Origin: Xylaria sp. FL1777
Lineage: Eukaryota > Ascomycota > Sordariomycetes > Xylariales > Xylariaceae
Assembly: GCA_022578965.1 (NCBI GenBank)
Contig: MU400550.1
Coordinates: forward strand, 248,001-312,000
Direction: 5' to 3'
Length of the DNA: 64,000 nucleotides
Shown here piece by piece: positions 47,300 to 58,776 of the stretch. How positions within the stretch are numbered: the stretch's first letter is position 1; the number at the start of each line of letters is the position of its first letter. The notes under the pieces were generated by a model. It was not told the DNA's origin. It saw only the letters and a program-made list of their open reading frames with translations, and made no database searches. A program made the position numbers and the translations under genes.

Positions 47300-48035
47300 G
47301 ATGCTTCAATGACCAATAGGCCCAGTCGTGAAATAGTCGGTCCTACCAGCCTGAGTGTCTTTAACAGATGCAAAGCTGCGCGGACTGGGAAAAAGCTCGC
47401 CACTATGAGCTTGTTAACTCGCAGGTAGGGTTATTGATAAGGCATGTCATTGAAAGAGATCGCGAACGTTCAGCACTTCGGTGAACAAAGACCTATTCGA
47501 TAAAGAAGCCGAAAATCCACGCCTGAGACCATCGTTGATTTAGCTGTCTGTCATTGGACGTTTCCGTGCTGGGATACCGCTTTCGGACTATGTCTCTCCT
47601 CGGAACCATTTGAAAGATCTATGCAACATCAAACAAAGCTCACAATTTTCGCAAACTCGAGATTTGCACCGCTTTCACCAAAATTATCTAGTCCATCGAG
47701 AAGCAGAGAAGGAGCAGTATTATATTATTATCCTCCTAGTGTGGGAACTAACCTCCTTGTCATCGGATTCGAGCACTCTTTATATGTCCCGCACCGAGAT
47801 TCTCACCCCAAGCCAATCATCCAATTGCGGTCCGCAATAGACATGCTATCTTATATTTGTCTTGAAATTAATACTGTGGCCGTTGTATATAGAACAGGCA
47901 ACTCAACAAGCAGACTGGACTTCACCATAGAGCGTTAAGTTGAATGGTTTGCGATGAATTACTTGGTAGATCGGCAACTGATAGGAGGGTTTGTTGTTGA
48001 ACTTGTTAAACAGATTAAGGAGGCTACTGTTGCCG
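47300..48035. other. Intergenic region
   Basis: Promoter of the 718-residue protein gene and 3' region of the MARVEL-like gene. Two overlapping plus-strand frames (47610-47938) have no recognisable content. Confidence 0.5.
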
Positions 48036-48744
48036 TTAAGCTGCCTCATAAATCTGTTCAGATTTCTGTGGCTGCGTTGGAAGCTCAACTGTAACTGGGG
48101 TTGGCGCACTAGCTGGGGGCGGCGCACTGGTCACAGGAGCAGAGGCAGGCTTGCCCGGCATAGCGTGTAGACCGGCTGTTCGATGACGGTGAAGTGCAAG
48201 GCTATGCAGGACGAGAGTAGCGACGTAGATAACCCTAGCTCATGTTAGAACAAGATCGAGGGATCTAGCAGTTATTATCCTACCAGTTGACAGCTCCTAG
48301 ACCTGCACCGGCCGCAGCGACCGCACCGTATACAGTGACTCCATAGTAACCACTGCTGTAGCTAAGAATAAGAGCGGCCTGAGAGGCCAGGAGAGCAAAG
48401 GAGATGAGCCAGAAGAGAGCGTGGAATGCGTCTAGACCAAGGATTGCCCAATAATTATACGCCACTGGGGAGTTAAAATGGGCGACGAGTATATAGACGC
48501 TACTAATGAGGCAAACAATGGACTATGAATGTTAGTTGGATATGCCAAAGGAGAGTTCTGCTTTGAAGCTTACGGTAAATAGCATCAAGACTGCGCCAGA
48601 GATAGGGACGAGCGACGCAATATAAGCAGTCAAACCCAAGCAGATGATTCCAAGTACCAATTGAATGATGCGAGCAACAATAAAGCCCTTGGGATAAGGG
48701 AGAATATGTTCTCTCCCAGCAGGGCGTTCTGTATTGTACGACAT
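48036..48744 (-). CDS. MARVEL-domain-like tetraspan membrane protein
   Basis: Three exons: 48744-48574, 48522-48284 and 48234-48036, giving 202 residues. Introns of 51 and 49 nt have CTAAC branch sites (ACTAAC, TCTAACATG); donors are GTAAGC and GTAGGA and both acceptors end TAG. Four hydrophobic segments are visible, from about residue 24 (ARIIQLVLGIICLGLTAYIA), 46 (ISGAVLMLFT plus the start of exon 2), 80 (AFHALFWLISFALLASQAAL) and 115 (GAVAAAGAGLGAVNWVIYVATLVL). This is the MARVEL layout, with both termini cytosolic. A Pro/Ala/Thr-rich tail follows. MARVEL proteins shape or sort membrane microdomains. The splice joins give continuous hydrophobic segments, which supports the model. Confidence 0.8.
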
Positions 48745-51700
48745 TTTCTAAAGTGTAAGCTGTATTCAACAATATTCAACAACGAGAGACTTGAAAATTG
48801 GGGAAAGCAAGAAGCGTGAACAATGTCCTACACACATAGGTGTGTTATAAGACGTGGTAAGCAGACTAAAGCCGACATTAGAGGCTCGGCAAGGAAATCA
48901 GCGTCATATAAGACAAGCCTGCCAAAGTAACCCCTGAAGGCTAACGGCACAGAAACGACTGTTATGAAGAGAAGCACTTGGCAATACGGGTGGGTCTCTA
49001 TGGTGACCTACTAGTAACCCGTGACTAACTAGCAACAGCTGACAAGCTATAAGTAGTGCGAAGTATAATCTATAAAAAGACATTAGTAGATGATGTGGCG
49101 CGTGAGCTGGAGACATAACTAATCTCAGAGGTGTTCCGAAGATGCATTATATCTTACGCTATCACAGCGCCAAGAGGGTCTGAAGGGGTGCTCAATGGTA
49201 TTACTTAATCTATAAGAAAGTTGATCTAAACTTATTATAGATATCTACGACTAAGTTAGTTGAACGCGAGGAAACATCAAGAGATATATTTAAAATAAAG
49301 AACAAGCACGTAATGTAGACTGGGGAAGAAATTGGAGGAACATAGCAGGGACATAGTTCACGATACGATGATAAATATTAAGGGCACACAGGGTCGCGTT
49401 CGGTGAACGAGGAAGCTTCTCCTCACTCGTACATCATCACAATGTGCACAGGAGAGTGAAGAGGTAGAGGTAGGCGATAAGGGTAAGTGTAGGTACACTA
49501 GAAGACGTAGTGTAGATGCAGGAGACTGCGGCTGAAGATGGGAACGCTGGGATAGTATATTGACGCTGATTGTGATAGGCCGTTGGGTTTCGGACAGACG
49601 TTTTTTCCTGCGGAACCGCGCACCCTTACTTTGTGTCATGCCATGTCTTCCCTGTCTCCATGCAATAGCGCAACCTTGAAGGATCGCCAAGCAATACAAG
49701 CAAGTAACAAGATGAAGTCTGATGCTTCAAGCGCAGCCTCACAGCCCTCGCTCCGTACACCACCTTTTATATACCTCGTGTCATTCCGGCACTTATACTG
49801 GTAGCCAACTCGACAGTACCCTTGTCACTTTCCCGTGGTTGTACTGCGTAAGAAAGAAACCCCCTCACCACGCTTACTTACCTTGTACGTATTGCTTACA
49901 TTGCAACCCAACGAGGATAGATTAAACCAACCTCTGTTAGTTATCTCAAGACAGGAAAATTTAAGCGACATAGGCGGCATACTACAGCACAGCTAGGCAG
50001 ACTAGGTAGGCAGACTTTCCTGCTTAAGTGATCGGCACGGCACAGCGCTTAAACTAGCCTTTCCACAATATAACATAAGCATACGCAGTAAATACGCATA
50101 CGCAGTAGGAACAGGGCTGAGAATTTAGTATATACGACTATTCCCATCTCGGTGAACTTGCAGGCATGGAGTAAGACGGTCCAGAGACATGCCGCAGCTT
50201 TGATTCCCTACATATATTAATATTGCTCAGTTCAGCTTTCAATTCCCCGTCGCATTGGGCGTCCTAATTTACTACACTACACCATACTTCTGAACAATTG
50301 TGTACAAACTTCGAACCCGAACGGTCGGTTTTCTCCACCCTCGCGAACGGGCTGTTTCTATTTAGCTTATGACTACCGTTACCTCCGCACGCGATACGTT
50401 GCTTCTACGCATAAGTTCTCAACCCACCTGGGTAGGGAACTCTTCTTTCCAACACGGAACATTCTTAGTACAGTGGCGTACAGTTGTATCAGCCTCTGTT
50501 TCACTTCGCGCACTTTGACCACATGGGCGTGGCTTGACTGTTGGCTTGATCTTGTGCCAAGGGCTTGGCGTCAAGAGCTTGGAACTTCGAGTCAATTCAA
50601 CTGATAATTCCCAGGGGTCAACAGGTCTCTTTCTTTCGGTCAGCAACGTCTTAATATTCATAGAGGCTGCTGATTCATCCGGAGTTAGGCGGTCCCTACT
50701 GGTACGTGGGCAGCAAATAACACAATAAGCTAAAGTATAATCTTAAATTTATTATTAGCAGAAATTGTTTGCCAAGCCCGAATTGTTTTGCCTGTTTTAT
50801 TCGCCGTGCTTGGGCGCTTCTGCAGATTTGAGATCTTGTGACCTAGGCCGTCCTCCAATTGCTATTCGTGCAAGGTTATTTAGGATTTCGGTGGCGTAGA
50901 GTAGCATGTCTGATCTTTGGCAAGGTGACCCATATGAAATGAACAGAGCATATGCATACATCGTACTATAATGCTCAGTTTTATCCCCAGATTAAACAAC
51001 GTGGAACAAGTACCTAGTATGAAAGGCATTGACGCTGCCTATCTAGTCACGAAGCTTCAATATTAAACGAAGGCATAGCTGTCATATTTACTTACATGTG
51101 CTTCGGTATTATCAGCCGTCGGGCGTGAGTCTCCTAAAATGACTTGAAATCATTTCGTCTGACCTAAATCACCAGATTCGTGCGACTCGATAACTCCTTT
51201 CAAGCCAAACCTGGGGTCTACATCAGTAAGCAGGAATCTTCATTCAGTATCTGCTTCTCTCTAGCCGCCAGTCTATCAACATGATATGCTAATCAAGGGA
51301 CCTTGTTCTTGCGCCCTTGCCTAAAAAGCCACCTCTTTCCATAACGCAAGAACGCGCATTTTCTTCACACGTCCATCCATAGTGATAACTCTCAACTCAT
51401 GTTCTAATGATGGGATTAAGGCTCACAGAATGCGTATAATAGGTATTCTCATCAAGCCACTTACGTAAGGCCGTGCCTTATGAAGCACTTGGCCAACTCA
51501 ATGGTGGCATTGAGAGCCCCCCACATCAACGACTTGTAGTTCTCCCTAAAGACCTCCAGTGATAGTTATCGAGAACATGCATAGCGCTAAAATTATACCT
51601 CGAAATAGTGGTATTCGTGAAACGTGCGAACCTCTCTGCCCGTTCCGAGGTTAAAGTAAGATTGTTGTAATAGTTGTCAGTCGTGATATTTACAGGTGAA

Positions 51701-52830
51701 ACCCTCTGATGAGTCAGCAGTCAACTACACCAGTAGCCGGTAAGAATACGAAGTGAATAATGAAACTACACTGATCTTCCTGATTCATTAAGTGCCTCTC
51801 ACTTAAGCCATTTCTGAAGTACTTTAACTGCCTAGAAAACATTGGTATCCAAGTATATGTGCTCATTATTCGAGTAAGTCAAGCACTTCTCTTATTTCAA
51901 GCGCTACCGTGTGTTGATTATTGTTGCGGCTTATGTGACTTATCTACTTTGTATTACCAAGAGATTACTTGCTCTACAGATCCTGCAGTATGCAGTCTTC
52001 TAAGCAGTTGATGAGAATTGAAACTTACTACATGGTAACAGTTGTTAAGGGGCTTTCTACTTGGAACGTTGATTAATCCTTTGTTGATTGCTTGAGAGAA
52101 AAGTCGAGATTCTGATACCAGGTGTAATAGAAGAAGGTTTGAGGTTTTTGTATGATCTGCCAATTTACATTTAAACTAAGAGACTATGAAGAGGAACAGC
52201 AACTAAGGAGCGCAATACACATTGAAATACTAGCGAAAACATTGAGGCTATCACGATGATTTGTTATCCCCATCAAGCTGACAGACTATTACTAGAACTA
52301 CAATTTTAGTTGCTATCTTTCTAGCAATGGCTTTCACAAGAGTACTACATCTAATCAGACATCTAGGATGAACTCACCTTACTTAATTCTGCAACATCTG
52401 AACTTGAATCCCTTCTGAGTCTTACACTCCTTAACTAACAACAAGCAAGGTCTCTGTCTTGATGGCTATAGTACATCTCTAAACGCACGAGCCAGGCAAA
52501 AGAGCCAAGGTGAGAACCTCGGCAGTTAGTATCACACATGTAGATTGTTCCAGCGTCACTGACGTCACCCACATTATTCTAGGTACTCAGGTAAAGAGAT
52601 TCTTCCCACTGGATTAAGGCAAACAAGCCTGGTACGTACCTGTTGCATTACTTTACCTAGGATCTCTGGGAGAAAACATGCCAGAGATACATCGGTACGT
52701 ACCGACTAATACCACCGCTATCTACGCGCTTCCATAACAACCGACTAACAACCGATTAACAACCGACGCGTAGTGAATGCAGGCTTATCTAGTAGGCGGT
52801 GTGTCTCGTTTACTGCCGGAATATCGCGAA

Positions 52831-52920
52831 TATAAATATCCTGTGTTGTTCCCAAAATTTGTGACCACTTCTTCTACTCTCCACATCCTCCTCTCTCTCC
52901 TCTCCTCAACCCTCTCCACA
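52831..52920 (+). promoter_or_regulatory. Strong-looking core promoter (TATA plus CT-tract)
   Basis: TATAAATA at 52831-52838 is followed, about 30-80 bases on, by a long pyrimidine tract (about 52868-52920) and then an A/C-rich, purine-poor leader. This is the arrangement found at highly expressed filamentous-fungal genes. Confidence 0.5.
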
Positions 52921-53013
52921 AGATCCAACCAAGAACATCAACCACCATACACATATGCAAGCCATCTCTCATCTAATATATTCACTACGTATTACTTAAC
53001 TGCTCTGTGCAAT

Positions 53014-53151
53014 ATGTCGCAATCGCTCGCCTTGAGCCAAAGGTAACCTTTGTCAATCCTCACTTGACCTGTACCAAACTGACAACGCAGTGTCTCGGGA
53101 CCATCATCTTCGATTCCCCTATCATCTACACATGACATCTCAGCAATATGA
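53014..53151 (+). CDS. Candidate spliced 29-residue peptide or leader of a non-coding transcript
   Basis: ATG at 53014 (context CAATATGTC), exon 53014-53042, a 48-nt intron 53043-53090 (AG|GTAACC, a CTGAC branch, AACGCAG), then 53091-53151 to TGA. The Ser-rich product starts MSQSLALSQ. Two further intron-like segments lie downstream (53196-53245 with an ACTAATC branch, and 53393-53440 with GTAAGT and ACTTAG). The whole therefore looks like a multi-exon transcript with little coding content. An upstream ATG (52955) begins a short ORF. The product could be a peptide, or the RNA could be non-coding. Confidence 0.3.
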
Positions 53152-54141
53152 CTGCATTATGAATGGAACATGACTCCTTGACATCTACCTATCTCGTGGG
53201 TGAGGAAACTGTTTATTGACGTTAAGCTTCAACTAATCTCTTTAGTTAACGCACGCTTCCGAGCTATCCATCGGCTCTCTTCACGCTTGGATATTGCACA
53301 CCTATGAACAACAAGATCATTATTGATCACGCGGACAAAGCTCGGCAATAGTCATGCACAAGTGTCAGACAATTGACCCAGCGATCGTTCTTGTAAGTTG
53401 TTTCATCCCTGTGAATGATGCATACCTGCCCCCAACTTAGACCCAACAACACCCTAACGAGATGCATACCAATAAAGAATCTTGGATATCTCATTCACCT
53501 TGCGACAGCTTCAGATGCTGTATACCGATCAGACCATATGCTATAGTTCGGCCCTGCCGACAGACACAGCCAACAGAGAGAACATGTTCCACCCACTACT
53601 CGAGACACTTGCAGACCCTCTTTCTCGACTATTTCACGGTTAAGGCATGTCATCAAGGAGAAGATACACAATAGTCCGGCACTGACCCACAGCCAATCCT
53701 TCCCTGAGGATGAGATGAATACGACTTATTTCTCTCGAGGGGTTAGTGATTGGCTCTCGATCACAGTAGGGCTGGGGGGCACCTGGCACTCCAAGGTGGT
53801 GGATTGGGCGGTTTTGTCCTGTCATGATGAAGTGTTTCGAAGATGCAGGACAAATACCGCCTCATCACCGTGGCTAGGGGGGTTGGCCTGGGAGTGCTTC
53901 TCTCGGTACCACTATTGTTGCCGCGTGATGCGCCATCTTGCCCAAGTGCTTCTTGGTCAAGAACATATGGCGATTCATCACTGCGGGTGGTGCCTGTCCC
54001 GACGATATGGCGATTATGTGTTTCTTGATCGCCTTGTTCGGAAGGTTCCTGCTTGGTTCCTTTCGATACCGTCACAGCCCTACTGTGCTAACGAGAAGAA
54101 GGGTCTTCTGCCGGACGATATTGTAAAGTTTGAGTCAGAGG

Positions 54142-54296
54142 ATGGATAGCCAGGGTTGTTGGCGTATTGGCTCGTGGTAAGTGGAAAGGGAGAGCCAAAC
54201 TAGACATGAATATCGTATTGTCTGGCCGGCTCGCCTTTTCCACTTACCGCGAGCCAATTACCGCGAGCCAATACGCCAACAACCCTGGCTATCCAT
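54142..54296. mobile_element. MITE-like inverted-repeat element, about 155 bp
   Basis: The ends are near-perfect inverted repeats. The left arm begins TGGATAGCCAGGGTTG at 54143 and the right arm ends with its complement at 54295; the match runs about 45 bases. The right arm has one extra copy of a 14-bp word (TTGGCTCGCGGTAA), which is single in the left arm. Between the arms are about 50 bases without coding capacity. No clear target-site duplication is visible. It could be a non-autonomous DNA transposon or two transposon ends joined. Confidence 0.75.
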
Positions 54297-55997
54297 TCCG
54301 AGACTACTTGGAAGATGAAGATGGCCAATCAACAAAAACAACTCTAAAAAAAAAAATTCACCGAAATAAGAAGAAGACCAACAACACTGTTAGACAAAAA
54401 CGATTCTTGGAGGAACTTTGCTTCGCTAGTAGTGATGTGGATATGGGCACTGGGTATGGTGGCTTTGGGTGGTTAAAGGCTGAGTGGCATTGGGATGGTG
54501 GGCGTTGTGGTTGTGCCTTGTTAGTAGTAACCCATGTACAATGAGATGATTATGGGCTTGTATGTGTGTCCTGCGAGCAATCTTGTCAATTTGATTTGTT
54601 CAAACACCCCTCACTCTGTGCAATAACAAGACATCTTGACAACTTCACTCTATTTTCTCGCCTGGAGCACATGCTCTTGCCAGACCCAACAATCCAGCTG
54701 GTTTGGTGTAACGATACTTTGCCACTACCTTGATAAATATGCTTTAAGGCGACGTGCTTCTGATTAATCGAAAGTTCCTGGAACCCCAGCATACATGTGA
54801 TCAACACTCTAGCTTCGGTGCTTCTCCGTCACACATTAACTCACCTATCCTTTGTCATTGGTATGATGATTGTGCTAATTTCCTCTTGCTTCTGTAGCTG
54901 GGGATAAATGTAAATTAGGCAGTAGTGGTATTCTAGTAACCGGTTCCTAAGACAAGGTTAAGCCGTCTGAGTGAATGTGTGAGCGGCAAGACTAGAGGGA
55001 ATGAATCATGAGGAAGGGTAGACGGTGAACTGCGTCCACGCAGGAAACAGGTATTGATGTGGGCTTGGAAAAGAGCACCATCTAGCCTGGCGAGGAGTGT
55101 GGGCAAGCCTAGCTTAGCCCTGCTACTGTGAACACTATGATTGATGGCACTTGCCTCCCTACAAGAGGAATATCCAGAAGATCAACATCGAAAGATGAGC
55201 TAGCAAATGCTTTAGCTTGTCTGCAGAGATCACCATATTTGAACAGAGCAGCGCACTTAGAACCGTAATGAAAGGGCTTAGACATTATTTGATCTTCGAG
55301 GCTGATCTGGAGGCAAAGCAACGAGAGAAAAAGGCGGCCTCGAAACATGTGAACAGACCAACAAGTGTGGAGAGATTATCAATAATGTTTTCTCATTGTT
55401 TACACTATACAGTATCCTCATTCCCCTTCGTCTCTAATACATCTATATACCAACTCCGAGGCCATCTCCTCGGATCGTCACATTGTGGCTCTATCAATTC
55501 GTGCCTGTCTTGTCCCATCCGAGTCATGCACGCGTATCCAGCTTCGACAAAAACAGAAACCTCTGATACCAATTACGTACAGATTTGAGTATCAAAGATC
55601 AGCGGCCTAGCACCACCCAGTCTCACAACTACTCGTTGCTGTATCCAAACAAGTTGGTACCCAAGAAAGCCTAGACGGCCCAAAACACCTAGCTAGAATG
55701 AAGTCACAAGTGCAGGGAACCCATTCGGGATCTGTGATGACGCATAGAGGTGGAAAAGAATGAGTAATTAAGAATAAGCATGACTATTCGTCGATCGTGG
55801 TATATCGTATCTGAGCGACCGATACCCTGATGATGCGGGGCTTGAAAACGAAGGCAGGCAAGTGCCATTGCAGACCAGCCCCGAAAACAATAACGGATGG
55901 GGGTATCTCATTGAGTCTTAGAGAAATTGTGGAATGCTTGGAACCGTAAATCACGAAAATATGAGCACGGGGTCAACCTAGCTCGGCTAGGCCCCTT

Positions 55998-58776
55998 CTA
56001 GGAGAAATCCTCAGCGGCGGGTGCCATGCGATTGATGCGCTGGATTAACTCCTTGGTTTCACGGACGATTTCGAAAGCGATTGGCGGAAGAGTTTGAGTC
56101 CACATGCGCCACTCTCGATCGCTCTCGCTGAGCCCACGTGCCGCTAAGTTCTTGCCATGATCACCGGCTTCAAGTAGTCGTTGTCGACAAGAGGATAGGC
56201 GCTCAAGCATCTCGCCACCGTTTCCGCTCGCTTCTGTCTCGGCGACAACCTTGGCGACAACCTCGGCAATTGAAGTGATCTCTGCGTTAATCTGTTGAAT
56301 AGGGGCATCGCCCCGAATGGACCCTACAAGACCTTGTATAGTCTGGACCATGATTGCGGTTTGGTCCTCTAGATAAACTTTGAGATCTTCTAATTGTGTA
56401 TTCTGCATCCCATACCCATTTGGACCTTTGTTTAAGTCATTATAGGCCATACCACCATTTCCATTCACTTGACCGTTAGGGAGAGCTGGAGATCGCCCCG
56501 AGCGAAGAGATTCCCTGGGGGAATTATAGGGGCTATAAGTAGAGGAGTCGGCACTATCCCGCATTCCTGCGCGTAGGCCTTGAAACGAAGGTGGGGGAGC
56601 TAATGGTGATTCGGTTGTCTGGGGATAGGCATCTGGTTGGGTTGTGGTGGTGCGGTTGGAGAAGAAACCGGCAGATTCAACAGGTGTAATAGAACCGTCA
56701 TCGTCATCGTCGTCCAATTCCGTTGCAGGAGTAGTTCGGATTTTAACAGTTCGCAGCAGCTCTACGAGAGCAGCAACAAGGTGCGAGGCGGCAGCATCAA
56801 GTAGAGATACGGGGGAGATACCTGCGGCGGATGCAAAGTTCTTAGAGGCCGTGATGAGGTTGTTGGCGGTAGCAGAAACACGATTCTTGAGTTTCTGCTG
56901 CTTGCGCACCAATTCTTCGTTTTCGGGTTGCGAATCCTCTATATCCTTCATAATGCGACGAATATTAACAATAACGGACTTCATACGGTCAATAACTCTT
57001 TCGGGTTCGTCTGTACGCGCACAGCGCAACAGCTCGTCGATGGAGATCTGAAATTTAGTGACGTGTACATCCTTCACCAAACCGTTGGCTTCCGTGAATC
57101 CCTTTTCCCGTATATATCTTCCTGCATCTGTTTCAATGGTAAGACCGATGGAAGACGCGCGCATATTTCGAAGTTGTGTTTTTGTGCGAGCATAACGGTT
57201 CTTCCAGTCATGGACTTCCTTCTCGAGCTGTTCAACTGTTCGCTCTAATTCAGCTTGCTTCTCCCATGATGGCATATGTTGCTGGGATAGAGCTCTCATT
57301 TCTTCCAAGAATTGCCGTGCTTCGCGGCGAGCTTCATCGGTTACTTGCTGTTGTTCTTGTAAAGCTATACGGAGCTCTTCGTTTTCTCTCGTAGTTGTCG
57401 AGTCGTCTACACCACGATTGCTTTGACGGGCTTCTTCAATTTCCTCTCGCAAGGTTCGGCTTTCTGCAGCATGCTCATCCCTGAGGCGTTCTAATTCATC
57501 TCGCAATGAGGCGTTTAGGCCTTCAGCGTCGGTTAATTTACGCTCCAAGCTCGTCCGTAACTCATCCCATTCTTTCTTTTCTATATTTGAAGCAGTAGCA
57601 CGGGAGCGCTCACCGTCTTTTAAGACAGTGAGTTCTTCATCCCTCTTCTTCATCTCAGTTTCCATGTCCTCTACTTTTCCACGAAGCTCTTGAACTTGCT
57701 TTTGGTAATCATCGATAAGCTTCTTATCAACCTAATAAGCGTCAGCTTTAATATATTAGGTTTCTTAGCGGTCCGAGACTTACCTCGGAAGTGGGACTCA
57801 GTATTTCCGTTTTACTATTAGGAGCGCGAGGCGCATCATTATCATCATCGTTGGAGCCAATACCATCATCATCTTCCTCGACCATTGTGCTCTTATTTGG
57901 AACGATCGTATTACTTTGGAACTGTTTGGGAAGTGGTCGGTCAAAATTGCCATTAGGTGGCAACCCAGGCGAAGGTGGCACCGGAAAGTCATTGGGAACT
58001 CTCGGAGGACCAGCAGAGCGTATAGAGCTTGCATCAGATGGCCGTCTCATGGCACCGTTTGGTCCTCTAGGAAGGCCCATGCCATTGACAGGAGTTCCGG
58101 TCCTACTAGGAGGGCCTCCAGGAGTACTTCGGCGAGGAGTAACGCTAGCGACAAAGGCTGGTATACGCCTTTCCAACTCACAGAAGACATCAGTAGCTAA
58201 GTCTCTAAATCTCGGAGAACCGAGCGTCGAAAGCTTTTGACGTGCCTGATTGCGCTTAGGATGGAAATTCGGTTCGGGCATGAGGTATGGTGGAGGCCCA
58301 GCATTAGGAGGAGCACCCGGTGGTGGTCGCTTTATTTGTCGTCGCATCAACTCATCGAAGACATCGGTGGATAATTCGAGGAACTGGACAGATGACAGCC
58401 TGAGAAGCTTGTCTCGGGCCTTGTTCGGGGGCGGGTTCGCTCTTCCATCCTTGGACGTAGAGGCCAAATACCTCCTGAGCGCAACATAATGCTCTCCCAA
58501 TACAGCTTCGGTGTTTTCTTCGCGTATACTTCGCCCACTCTCACTGCGCGCATAGGTACTAGAGCGGCCAACTGAGGGTGGGGGAGAAGGACCGCCGACA
58601 CTCCTGGTCCCGCCAGGAAAACCATTCATCATTCCGCTAGGGCTTCCAGAATCTGGAGGGGAGACAAGACCACGATTGTTAGGATAAAGACCGTCGGCTT
58701 GGTATTTTGAAGTACCGGACCACTCACTACTACCACCTATAGATACAGGTGACAGCGGCGCATTGCGACTGTTCAT
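55998..58776 (-). CDS. spaA: Spa2-like polarisome scaffold protein
   Basis: Two exons: 58776-57784 and 57731-55998, giving 908 residues. The 52-nt intron has a GTAAGT donor, a GCTGACG branch and a TTAG acceptor, phase 0. Residues about 119-147 and 177-205 are the paired Spa2 homology (GIT-like) repeats: ARDKLLRLSSVQFLELSTDV and ARQKLSTLGSPRFRDLATDV. A Pro-rich linker and an acidic stretch (EEDDDGIGSNDDDND) follow. A long coiled coil (about 332-520) has heptads such as VDKKLIDDYQKQVQELR. The C-terminal 130 residues form a helical, Spa2-type domain. In yeasts and Aspergillus (SpaA), Spa2 scaffolds formins and MAPK components at the hyphal tip. The start (MNSRNAPLSPVS) is the family's usual one. 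The symbol is by analogy with Aspergillus. Confidence 0.92.

Larger units (their letters stand above)
48745..55997. other. Gene-poor region, 7.2 kb
   Basis: No gene with a recognisable product. It contains three TACTGCGTA-type words (49842, 50082, 50099), a likely promoter and spliced short transcript (52831-53440), and a MITE-like inverted repeat (54142-54296). Stretches 50700-52700 and 54550-55900 show only short, random-looking frames. Confidence 0.5.
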
